Assembly (NCBI GenBank): GCA_902461025.1
Contig: CABPWC010000047.1
Location: 1-11,680 of the forward strand
DNA length: 11,680 nucleotides
Reading direction: 5' to 3'
Source: an uncultured Streptococcus sp.
GTDB taxonomy: Bacteria; Bacillota; Bacilli; Lactobacillales; Streptococcaceae
Part shown: one piece after another, positions 5,667-11,680 of the stretch
Position numbering within the stretch: the first letter of the stretch is position 1
How the letters are laid out: each line of letters opens with the position of its first letter
Program-made: the position numbers and the translations under genes
The notes under the pieces: generated by a model
Seen by the model: the letters and a program-made list of their open reading frames with translations, nothing else
Told to the model about the DNA's origin: nothing
The model's database searches: none

Positions 5667-6527
5667 CTAGTTACCTTTTACTAAGTTCTCAAAATCTTCC
5701 CCTAAAACAGGTCCTACTTCTACTTGGTTAGCATCTAAGTCCTGATAAAGTTCTTTTGGCAAAGCTCCTAAAAAGGCTTGATAATCCAGTCTAGCTACTG
5801 CTTCATAGTCTTCTGGTTTTGAACCATCTCCAGAGATTTTTACCAAATCAATCTCCCAAATAAGTTCCTTGCCTACCAATTGCTCCACGTAAGGAGCAGG
5901 AATCACCGGTTCTTTTGGCAAAATGGTTTTTACTCCCTGAGCTAGGTGATAGACCCCATGAACCTTACCTTCACCATCTGGATAAAATTTAGCGCTGGAA
6001 GGAAAAGCATCTGACCCTTGAACCCTCTTAACTAGCTCTTCAAAACGTGCCAAGCCATCTTCTTCCAAGAAACTTTCCAAATCCTTCTTATCAAAGTAAA
6101 CAGGTGATAGAATACCCTGGCAGAAACCTAAACGAGCAGCCTTATCAGCCAGATAGTTCTTAACCGTTTCTTGGAAATAGTCTTCCAAATCAAAGTCTGC
6201 CAAGCCTTCAACTGCTTCACCAACCTTGCTAGACAAAGCACGCAAGAGCCCTTCTACAATTTCCCAGTCAGCTCTTGTAATCAAGTCAGGAATGATTACT
6301 TGATAGCCTTTTTGAGCATCTAGATATCGAACTTTAAAGAGAAATTGAGACTTACCTACGATCCCACACTCGATATACTCAAGGCGATTGAGAGGTTGAC
6401 GGAGGTAAACTGCATCATAACTATGTGACTCTAAGCCTTCTACTAGGGCCAAAACTGACTTAGCTGTTAAAATCTCCTGTTGTCCTAAAATACTTTGTTT
6501 ATTTGGAATAAAAAATGTTTTAACCAT
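5667..6527 (-). CDS. DUF4299-like conserved cytosolic protein
   Basis: This 286-aa soluble protein has no signal peptide or membrane helix. It opens MVKTFFIPNKQSILGQQEIL and runs as an acidic alpha/beta protein. Landmarks are YDAVYLRQPLNRLEYIECG (38-56), the YFDKKDLESFLEEDGL region, FPSSAKFYPDGEGKVHGVYH and a C-terminal part containing VARLDYQAFLGALPKELYQD. I recall this opening as the streptococcal DUF4299 family (single-copy, about 290 aa, no known function); the family number is from memory. Start: AAAGGAG (complement of 6534-6540) six bases upstream of ATG. It is separated from trhO by a terminator and has its own -10, so it is transcribed alone. No catalytic motif is evident. Confidence 0.75.
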   Translation of the reverse strand: MVKTFFIPNKQSILGQQEILTAKSVLALVEGLESHSYDAVYLRQPLNRLEYIECGIVGKSQFLFKVRYLDAQKGYQVIIPDLITRADWEIVEGLLRALSSKVGEAVEGLADFDLEDYFQETVKNYLADKAARLGFCQGILSPVYFDKKDLESFLEEDGLARFEELVKRVQGSDAFPSSAKFYPDGEGKVHGVYHLAQGVKTILPKEPVIPAPYVEQLVGKELIWEIDLVKISGDGSKPEDYEAVARLDYQAFLGALPKELYQDLDANQVEVGPVLGEDFENLVKGN

Positions 6528-6556
6528 AATGGTCTCCTTTGAAATCGATTACATAT

Positions 6557-6562
6557 AGTATA
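6557..6562 (-). promoter_or_regulatory. -10 element of the DUF4299-like gene
   Basis: TATACT on the minus strand, 30 bases before the ATG. No clear -35 lies 16-18 bp upstream (the best is CTGCAT at 17 bp), so the call rests on the -10 and position. Confidence 0.45.
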
Positions 6563-6617
6563 CACCATTTTCCTGAAAGATGCAGAAACAAATTTAAGAT
6601 TTTTTAGTCAAAAGCAT

Positions 6618-6642
6618 AGAAAAACAGCCCTTTAGGACTGTT
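6618..6642 (-). terminator. Terminator of trhO
   Basis: On the minus strand ACAGTCC-TAAA-GGGCTGT (6624-6641) forms a 7-bp stem with one G-U pair, followed by UUUU. It starts about 10 bases after the trhO stop. Confidence 0.8.
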
Positions 6643-6650
6643 AATGTTTA

Positions 6651-7637
6651 TTATACAACTTCTGAATGATCTAGGCTCTCACCAATTTTTGCTAAACGCT
6701 CGATAACTTGATCTTGTGTCAATTCATGCTCTAAAACATAGCGATTACGTGGGTGAACACGACACTCGTGTGAGCAACCACGAAGATATTTGTCTTCGTT
6801 CTCTTCTGATGCCAAGATGCGGCGGTTACAGAATGGATTTCCACAGTTGACATAACGTTCACATGGTGTTCCATCAAACCAGTCTTTCCCTACGATAGTT
6901 GGATTGACATGGTTGACATCAACAGCAATACGCTCGTCAAACACGTACATTTTCCCATCCCAAAGTTCTCCTTGAACTTCTGGATCTTTCCCGTAAGTGG
7001 CGATTCCTCCATGTAATTGGCCAACATCTTTGTAGCCTTCACGTACCATCCAGCCTGAGAATTTCTCACAACGAACGCCACCTGTACAGTAAACTACGAC
7101 ACGTTTGTCCATGAATTTTTCCTTGTTATCACGGACCCATTGTGGCAACTCACGGAAATTGCGGATATCTGGACGAATAGCACCACGGAAGTGTCCAAGG
7201 TCGTACTCGTAGTCATTACGAGTATCAAGAACAACGGTATCTTCGTCTAGAAGAGCTTCTTTGAATTCTTTTGGAGACAAGTAAGCACCTGTTGTTTCAA
7301 GAGGATCGATGTCCTCGTCAAAGTTTTCATCTTCTAAACCAAGGTGGACGATTTCCTTTTTGTAGCGAACAAACATCTTCTTGAAAGCTTGTTCTTCTTC
7401 CTCATCAATCTTGAACCAGAGGTCTTCCATCCCTGGAAGGCTGTGAACGTAGTCCATATATTTTTGCGTTGTTTCGTAGTCACCAGAAACGGTTCCGTTA
7501 ATCCCTTCGTCAGCGACTAGAATACGACCTTTGAGGCCAATTGATTTACAGAAAGCCAAGTGGTCTGCAGCAAATTGTTCTGCGTTTTCGATAGGAACAT
7601 ATTTATAGTAAAGTAAAACTCGAATATCTTTTGACAT
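6651..7637 (-). CDS. trhO: tRNA uridine(34) hydroxylase / rhodanese-like protein TrhO
   Basis: At 328 aa this is the usual length of the TrhO/YceA (UPF0176) family, which makes 5-hydroxyuridine at wobble position 34 of tRNAs using O2 in the cytosol. The N-terminal part (1-110) has the family's ferredoxin-like acylphosphatase-type fold with VADEGINGTVSG (41-52). A rhodanese domain follows (about 115-225) with VVLDTRNDYEYDLGHFRGA and the active loop CTGGVRC (184-190), in which C184 is the expected catalytic cysteine. The C-terminal part carries a cysteine group, C259, C265, C270, C288 and C292, plus H290, laid out as in a metal-binding site. The start is preceded by a weak GAGAAG ribosome site four bases upstream; a TTGCAT-N17-TATACT promoter lies farther upstream. 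Monocistronic by its terminator. Confidence 0.95.
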   Translation of the reverse strand: MSKDIRVLLYYKYVPIENAEQFAADHLAFCKSIGLKGRILVADEGINGTVSGDYETTQKYMDYVHSLPGMEDLWFKIDEEEEQAFKKMFVRYKKEIVHLGLEDENFDEDIDPLETTGAYLSPKEFKEALLDEDTVVLDTRNDYEYDLGHFRGAIRPDIRNFRELPQWVRDNKEKFMDKRVVVYCTGGVRCEKFSGWMVREGYKDVGQLHGGIATYGKDPEVQGELWDGKMYVFDERIAVDVNHVNPTIVGKDWFDGTPCERYVNCGNPFCNRRILASEENEDKYLRGCSHECRVHPRNRYVLEHELTQDQVIERLAKIGESLDHSEVV

Positions 7638-7689
7638 TTGCTTCTCTTTTCTAAGATTAAATTATCAGAATTTTTTATTCAACTATAAC

Positions 7690-7718
7690 AGTATAACCCC
7701 TCAAGAAAGCGAATGCAA
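7690..7718 (-). promoter_or_regulatory. Promoter of trhO
   Basis: Minus strand: TTGCAT (7713-7718), a 17-bp spacer, then TATACT (7690-7695). Start expected near 7683, giving a leader of about 46 nt. Confidence 0.65.
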
Positions 7719-7842
7719 TTTATTTGACCGAAAATTGAAAACAAGACCCAATTTCAGATCTTTTTTCAGCTGTGACGGTGTCCAATCTTATATGGCAGAG
7801 CAAATATCTAGATACAAATACAGATAATTATATGTATTGACC
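7719..7842. other. Unassigned gap between trhO promoter and importer terminator
   Basis: About 120 bases hold no reading frame with a ribosome site on either strand and no known dispersed repeat. The only structure seen is a 6-bp inverted repeat AATACA/TGTATT (7817-7838) with a 10-nt centre, which is weak. Confidence 0.5.
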
Positions 7843-7888
7843 AAAAAAATCACCACCCCGTCTGGAAAACTCCAGACAAGGCAGTGAT
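7843..7888 (-). terminator. Long-stem terminator of the carbohydrate importer operon
   Basis: On the minus strand the arms 7888-7872 and 7865-7849 pair over 17 positions: ATCAC/GTGAT and GTCTGG/CCAGAC perfectly, with a middle block that uses G-U pairs. A 6-nt loop separates them and U7 follows (A7843-7849). It starts about 40 bases past the binding-protein stop and is stronger than the other terminators here. Confidence 0.92.
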
Positions 7889-7926
7889 CGCATCTTTTAG
7901 GAATGAATACACGAAATCAATCTATC

Positions 7927-9411
7927 TTAAGATTTTTTGTTTTTCAAGAATTCGTCGTATTGTTTTTGCATTTCATCCAATACTTTTTGGTATGCACCTT
8001 CAGATTTAAGTTTTTCCATCAATTCTGGAATAGCTTTTTCTGGGTCTACAGTACCAGTGTTGATAGCTGTATCGAATTGTTGCATAGTGTTAGTGATAGC
8101 TGAGATTTCAGATTTCACGTTGTCAGTGTTGAAGATGAATCCAAGTGCTGGAGATTCTTTTGCAGTTTCCAAGTCTTTCTTAGATTGTGCAATTTGTTCA
8201 TCTGTAACGTTTTCGTTGATGTAAAGGATCCAGTTGTTACCAGTGTTCCATCCTGACATGTGAGTGTTTCCTTTGTATCCATCAAGGACTTTAACACGGT
8301 TTTCTTTACCTGCTACTTTTTCCCAGTTCTTGCCTTCTGGTCCATAAACAAGTCCGTTCAAGAGTTCTGGGTTAGTGTTCAAGAGGTTCAACACTTCCAT
8401 TGCTTTTTCTTTGTTCTTAGAGTTGTTTGAGATTACAAAGTTAGCAACTTGAGTTGTTTGGTTTTTCTTGATGAAGTTAGTAAATGGTTTGATTTTGATG
8501 TCTCTGTTAGCAACACGAGAAAGCAAGCTGCTACCGTAGTCAGCTGGTCCTACTGTTTCTTCGCGAACAAGCCAAGTATCTTGAGTAAGGTCATATGAAG
8601 TTTCGCTTGTTGCTACGTCTTTTGGAATGTATCCTGCTTCATAGTATTTGTGAAGAGTCTTCAAGTGTTCTACGAAACGAGGAACTTCGTAACGGTTTAC
8701 GATCTTAGTAGTATCGCCTTCAAGGTCGATGACGAATGGAAGACCATTTGCAACTGGATAGTCAAAGTTTTCTGATGGAATAAAGTTTTTACCAACAGCG
8801 AATGGCATTACATCTGGAGCTTTTTCTTTGATTTGTTTCAAGACTGGTTCAAGTGTTTCGTATGAAGTTACACCTGAGATATCGATTCCATATTTTTCAA
8901 GAAGTGGGCCGTTGAAAGCAAAGTTTTGTGAAGATGCAACGTTGGCTGCAACTGGCACTGCATAGATTTTACCGTTTACAGTGTTACCTTTGATGTAAGC
9001 TGGGTCAAGCACTTTGTAAAGTTCAGCTCCTTCTTTCTTGTACAATTCTGTCAAGTCAGCATAAGCACCTTTTTGAGCGTTTACGACATAGTTATCTGCA
9101 AATGCGATATCGTAGTTTTCACCTGAAGAAGTGATAACTGACATTTTCTTACCGTAGTCACCCCATCCAAGGTATTGGATGTCTAATTTAGCACCAACTT
9201 TTTCACCGATGATTTTGTTTGCATTTTCTAGCAATTCATCCAAGTTATCTGGTTTGTCACCGATTTGGTACATTTTGATAACAGTTTTGTCACCTGAAGC
9301 TGATTCAGCAGCTTTTTGGTTGTTTCCTTTAAGGTTTCCACAAGCTGCAAGGCTAGCTGCTAAAGCGACAAGGCTAGCAGATGCAAAAGCATATTTTTTC
9401 CAGTTTTTCAT
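7927..9411 (-). CDS. ngtS: Carbohydrate ABC transporter substrate-binding lipoprotein, DUF3502 type
   Basis: The protein is 494 aa. The signal peptide has KNWKK, a hydrophobic core and lipobox LAAC with C24 as the lipidated cysteine, so the mature protein is anchored outside the membrane. Residues 42-400 form a family-1-like extracellular binding fold (VIKMYQIGDKPDNLDELLE, YDIAFADNYVV, NGKIYAVPV). The C-terminal part, about 420-490 (GFIFNTDNVKSEISAITNTM and onward), matches the DUF3502 extension of LplA-like oligosaccharide binders. It appears orthologous to pneumococcal SP_0092, which I recall as NgtS, the receptor that binds Man5GlcNAc released from host N-glycans by EndoD; the symbol depends on that recollection. 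AAGGAG lies eight bases before ATG. It is the last gene of the operon, after two hairpins, which may raise its level over the permeases. Confidence 0.88.
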   Translation of the reverse strand: MKNWKKYAFASASLVALAASLAACGNLKGNNQKAAESASGDKTVIKMYQIGDKPDNLDELLENANKIIGEKVGAKLDIQYLGWGDYGKKMSVITSSGENYDIAFADNYVVNAQKGAYADLTELYKKEGAELYKVLDPAYIKGNTVNGKIYAVPVAANVASSQNFAFNGPLLEKYGIDISGVTSYETLEPVLKQIKEKAPDVMPFAVGKNFIPSENFDYPVANGLPFVIDLEGDTTKIVNRYEVPRFVEHLKTLHKYYEAGYIPKDVATSETSYDLTQDTWLVREETVGPADYGSSLLSRVANRDIKIKPFTNFIKKNQTTQVANFVISNNSKNKEKAMEVLNLLNTNPELLNGLVYGPEGKNWEKVAGKENRVKVLDGYKGNTHMSGWNTGNNWILYINENVTDEQIAQSKKDLETAKESPALGFIFNTDNVKSEISAITNTMQQFDTAINTGTVDPEKAIPELMEKLKSEGAYQKVLDEMQKQYDEFLKNKKS

Positions 9412-9460
9412 GATAAAAACTCCTTTTTTTTATTTTTAATTTATAAACAATTTTAATGAG

Positions 9461-9485
9461 TAACTTTTCTGATGATGAAAAGTTA
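9461..9485 (-). other. Intercistronic hairpin before the binding-protein gene
   Basis: TAACTTTTC (9461-9469) and GAAAAGTTA (9477-9485) form a perfect 9-bp stem with a 7-nt loop. There is no U run after it on the minus strand, so it is not a standard terminator. Together with the 9495-9511 hairpin it may protect or process the mRNA. Confidence 0.6.
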
Positions 9486-9494
9486 GATAGAGAA

Positions 9495-9511
9495 GAGAAA
9501 ACTTGTTTCTC
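9495..9511 (-). other. Second intercistronic hairpin after the permease stop
   Basis: GAGAAA-ACTTG-TTTCTC is a perfect 6-bp stem 7 bases past the upstream permease stop. It could stabilise the 3' end of the permease message. No T run follows. Confidence 0.5.
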
Positions 9512-9517
9512 AATGTT

Positions 9518-10438
9518 TTATTCTTTAACACCACCGATAGTCAAACCTTTTACAAAGTAGCGTTGGAAGAACGGATAGAGAATTGCAATTGGAACAGTTG
9601 CAACTACAACCATTGCCATACGTCCTGTTTCTTTTGGTAGGGCAACTGCAAGTTGTCCAGACATTCCAACTGACTTGGCAATGTAATCCATGTTGTTTTG
9701 AATTTGCATGAGCAAATATTGCAATGGATATAAGTTATCACTCTTGATGTAAAGAAGGGCGTTAAACCAGTCATTCCAGAATCCAAGCGCTGTCAATAGT
9801 GTAATCGTTGCGATACCTGGTAGTGAAAGCGGCAAACAGATTTGGAAGAAGATACGAGCTTCGCTGGCACCATCGATACGAGCTGATTCGAGGATTGCTT
9901 CTGGGATAGTCTTCTTGAAGAAGGAACGCATCAACATGATGTTGAATGGTGATAGAAGCATCGGAACGATCAAGGCCCAAATGGTATCACCAAGGTGAAG
10001 TAACTGAGTTACCACGATGTAGCCTGGTACCAAACCAGCATTGAACAACATACTAAGCAAAGCGAAGATTGTAAAGAATTTACGATACTTAAATGTTGAA
10101 CGTGAGATGGCATAGGCGTAAGTTGTAGTGATAAAGACGTTTGTCAATGTACCGACAACTGTCACAAACACTGAGATAAAGAGCGCTTGTAAAATCTTAT
10201 CTTTGAACTGAGCCAAAAACTCAAAACCATCTAATCCAAACTGTGATGGAAAAAAGCTATATCCATATTGAACAATACTCTTCTCATCTGTAACAGAGAT
10301 AATGATGACAAAGATGAAAGGCAAGATACAAGAGAAGGCCAGCAAACCAGATATAAGACTAAAGAAGATATCTGCTTTTTTGCTGAAGGAGTGTATGCCA
10401 ACATTATCAATTTTTTCTTTTTGAATTTTTTTTGCCAT
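9518..10438 (-). CDS. Carbohydrate ABC transporter permease, LplC-like
   Basis: From the start chosen this is a 306-aa member of the binding-protein-dependent permease family (PF00528). It has six expected membrane helices (about 26-48, 84-108, 119-141, 150-172, 198-220 and 273-291). The EAA loop that docks the ATPase is EAILESARIDGASEARIFFQ (180-199), followed by LPLSLPGIATI. The C-terminus FFQRYFVKGLTIGGVKE is the usual ending for the LplC/MsmG side of these pairs. ATG 10438 has AAGGAGGAG about five bases upstream and opens MAKKIQKEKI; an in-frame start at 10489 would overlap the partner permease and lacks a ribosome site. It lies 13 bp after its partner. I recall the pneumococcal ortholog as SP_0091, one of NgtP1/NgtP2. 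Confidence 0.92.
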   Translation of the reverse strand: MAKKIQKEKIDNVGIHSFSKKADIFFSLISGLLAFSCILPFIFVIIISVTDEKSIVQYGYSFFPSQFGLDGFEFLAQFKDKILQALFISVFVTVVGTLTNVFITTTYAYAISRSTFKYRKFFTIFALLSMLFNAGLVPGYIVVTQLLHLGDTIWALIVPMLLSPFNIMLMRSFFKKTIPEAILESARIDGASEARIFFQICLPLSLPGIATITLLTALGFWNDWFNALLYIKSDNLYPLQYLLMQIQNNMDYIAKSVGMSGQLAVALPKETGRMAMVVVATVPIAILYPFFQRYFVKGLTIGGVKE

Positions 10439-10451
10439 ATGCTCCTCCTTT

Positions 10452-11381
10452 CTAGAATAGTGCTGAGTTAGGATCAACACGTCTTGCAAGTAAGTTTGAT
10501 AGGATAACGAGAATCAAACCGACGACTGACTGGTAGAGACCGGCTGCTGAAGCCATACCGATATCTGCTGTCTGAGTCAAACCATTAAAGACATAGACGT
10601 CCAATACGTTTGTTACACTATAGAGCTGACCAGCGTTGTGAGGGATTTGATAGAAGAGACCGAAGTCTGCACGGAAGATGTTTCCGACTGCAAGGATGGT
10701 CAATACTGTCACAAGTGGTGTCAACTGAGGAATCGTTACGTTGCGGATACGTTGCCATTTGCTAGCACCGTCCACTGTCGCTGCTTCATAGTAAGTTGGA
10801 TCAATACCCATGATGGTAGCGTAGTACATAACACTACTGTATCCAAACCCTTTCCAAATACCTAGGAAGAGGAGAAGATAAGGCCAGATACTGATGTCAG
10901 CGTAGAAGTTAATTCCCTTCATGCCAAGAGCTTCCAAGGTGTGGTTAATAAGCCCTTTATCGATATTTAGGAAAGCATCTGTAAAGAAACTGATGATAAC
11001 CCAAGATAGGAAGTAAGGAAACAACATTGAGGTTTGGTAGATTTTAACCATTCTCTTAGAGCGAAGTTCACTAAGGATAATGGCGATACCAACTGACACA
11101 ATCAAACCGATAAAGATAAATCCAAGGTTATAAAGGACAGTATTTCGAGTGATGACAAAGGCATCTTTCGAACTAAACAAGAATTTAAAGTTATCTAGTC
11201 CGACCCATCTACTATTTATAATACTGTGGACGAATCCTTCACCAGTCATATGGTAGTCTTTGAAGGCAACCACATTCCCAAAAACTGGAATGTAGAAGAA
11301 TAAAATCAACCAAATTGTTCCTGGTAAAACCATTAAGAGAAAAATCCAATTATCTCTTAAAGTTTTTGAAAACTTATTCAT
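10452..11381 (-). CDS. Carbohydrate ABC transporter permease, LplB-like
   Basis: First gene of the operon, 309 aa. It shows six expected helices (about 12-34, 79-103, 114-136, 166-188, 220-240 and 277-298) and the periplasmic-loop pattern WVGLDNFKFLF (59-69) common to LplB/UgpA-type permeases. The EAA motif is YYEAATVDGASKWQRIRNVT (197-216), followed by IPQLTPLV; the C-terminus is NLLARRVDPNSALF. GGGAGG (complement of 11387-11392) stands five bases before ATG. With the LplC-like partner it makes the membrane channel of an oligosaccharide importer. No ATPase gene is present here, so the complex must borrow one; in streptococci MsmK serves several such importers. Probable ortholog of SP_0090. 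A consensus cre site over the predicted transcription start indicates CcpA control. Confidence 0.92.
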   Translation of the reverse strand: MNKFSKTLRDNWIFLLMVLPGTIWLILFFYIPVFGNVVAFKDYHMTGEGFVHSIINSRWVGLDNFKFLFSSKDAFVITRNTVLYNLGFIFIGLIVSVGIAIILSELRSKRMVKIYQTSMLFPYFLSWVIISFFTDAFLNIDKGLINHTLEALGMKGINFYADISIWPYLLLFLGIWKGFGYSSVMYYATIMGIDPTYYEAATVDGASKWQRIRNVTIPQLTPLVTVLTILAVGNIFRADFGLFYQIPHNAGQLYSVTNVLDVYVFNGLTQTADIGMASAAGLYQSVVGLILVILSNLLARRVDPNSALF

Positions 11382-11433
11382 AATTTCCTCCCTTTTTATT
11401 TTTCTAAAGCTTCATAATCTCACATTTTTAAAT

Positions 11434-11449
11434 TTGATAACGTTTACAA
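11434..11449 (-). promoter_or_regulatory. CcpA-binding cre site
   Basis: On the minus strand TTGTAAACGTTATCAA fits the low-GC Gram-positive cre consensus WTGNAARCGNWWWCAW at all 16 positions. It begins 5 bp downstream of the -10 hexamer and covers the predicted start, where bound CcpA represses. It ties the importer to carbon catabolite control. Confidence 0.88.
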
Positions 11450-11453
11450 AAAT

Positions 11454-11483
11454 AGTATACTCTTATTTTTAGGACAGTTTAAA
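11454..11483 (-). promoter_or_regulatory. Promoter of the carbohydrate importer operon
   Basis: TATACT (11454-11459) with TTTAAA 18 bp upstream (11478-11483) on the minus strand; the -35 is poor, the -10 good. The start near 11447 lies inside the cre site, and the leader is about 66 nt. Confidence 0.6.
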
Positions 11484-11496
11484 CTACAAATTATAG

Positions 11497-11526
11497 AAAA
11501 AACTCCACAAATTATTTTATGTGGAG
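11497..11526 (-). terminator. Terminator of the gene at the right edge
   Basis: CTCCACA (11503-11509) and TGTGGAG (11520-11526) form a perfect 7-bp stem with a 10-nt A/T loop. A11497-11502 gives U6 after it on the minus strand. It also insulates the importer promoter. Confidence 0.88.
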
Positions 11527-11582
11527 AACTTTTTATATAAGAATAGGTTTCACGGGAAACTTCTTTTCTGAATAGAGTTTTT

Positions 11583-11680
11583 CTAGGTCGTATAAATAGT
11601 CGAAGCTGTCGCAATGGTATGCCATTGATTAGCCGTTGTGGCTGCGAAGTCCTTATCTCCGTAGAAATCGTTGAATGGCA
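11583..11680 (-). CDS. 3' end of an unrecognised gene, possibly frameshifted
   Basis: The minus-strand frame entering the window reads PFNDFYGDKDFAATTANQWH, then TIATASTIYTT and TAG at 11583-11585. The 31 residues look like real protein (aromatic, Gly-Asp turn, then an amphipathic helix), but I cannot name the family. A second frame begins exactly there and reads DLEKLYSEKKFPVKPILI to TAA at 11533, 7 bases from the terminator hairpin. A one-base loss or two-base gain near 11590 would therefore explain an early stop. Either the gene really ends in IYTT, or it is a C-terminally frameshifted copy whose original end is 11533. The rest of the gene lies outside the window. Confidence 0.55.
   Translation of the reverse strand, partial: PFNDFYGDKDFAATTANQWHTIATASTIYTT

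Noticed and set aside
7903..8224. Plus-strand open frames opposite the binding-protein gene
   Set aside because: They are antisense shadows of a well-supported lipoprotein gene; composition is Phe/Ser/Cys-rich as expected from the complement.
10439..10489. Earlier ATG start for the LplC-like permease
   Set aside because: It would overlap the partner permease, adds a non-family N-terminus and skips the strong AAGGAGGAG just before ATG 10438.
1..11680. CRISPR array, IS element, prophage or BOX/RUP repeats
   Set aside because: No regularly spaced repeats, transposase or integrase frames, or recognisable streptococcal dispersed repeats were found on either strand.

Overview
The window looks like chromosome from a mitis-group Streptococcus (S. 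pneumoniae / S. mitis / S. oralis type). This rests on the protein content and gene order, which from memory match the S. pneumoniae TIGR4 neighbourhood SP_0090-SP_0101. It also rests on the low-GC Gram-positive signals: strong AGGAGG ribosome sites, a CcpA cre box and compact hairpin/T-run terminators. No database search was possible, so all family names come from recognition of the translated sequence.

Layout. (1) 1-231: the 3' end of an MFS transporter and its terminator. (2) 232-2543: a self-contained accessory cassette with its own promoter and terminator. It encodes a 498-aa leucine-rich-repeat-like protein with an immunity-type (Imm26-like) N-terminus, followed by an unrecognised 141-aa protein. 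I do not recall it from the corresponding pneumococcal locus, so it is the best candidate here for little-described biology. (3) 2544-5594: a PadR-controlled membrane operon with overlapping genes padR-like, DUF1700/HAAS and DUF4097, then a 337-aa protein with an acidic tail and five predicted membrane segments. The padR promoter carries a perfect palindrome in its spacer and two 19-bp near-identical boxes on either side. (4) 5603-7718: two minus-strand genes, a DUF4299-like cytosolic protein and the tRNA-modifying rhodanese TrhO, each with its own terminator. (5) 7843-11483: a minus-strand carbohydrate importer operon with two LplB/LplC-like permeases and a DUF3502-containing lipoprotein. It probably corresponds to the N-glycan importer NgtS-P1-P2. 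It is preceded by a consensus cre site just downstream of its promoter -10 and closed by a long terminator. No ATPase is encoded, so a shared one (MsmK type) is expected. (6) 11497-11680: the 3' end of another minus-strand gene, possibly frameshifted near its C-terminus, with its terminator.

How the genes work together. The importer brings in host-derived oligosaccharide under catabolite control. The PadR/DUF1700/DUF4097 group is the kind of module that senses or responds to envelope state. The LRR cassette, by domain type and position, may be an orphan immunity or conflict-related unit. No rRNA, tRNA, IS element, CRISPR array or known streptococcal dispersed repeat (BOX/RUP) was seen.
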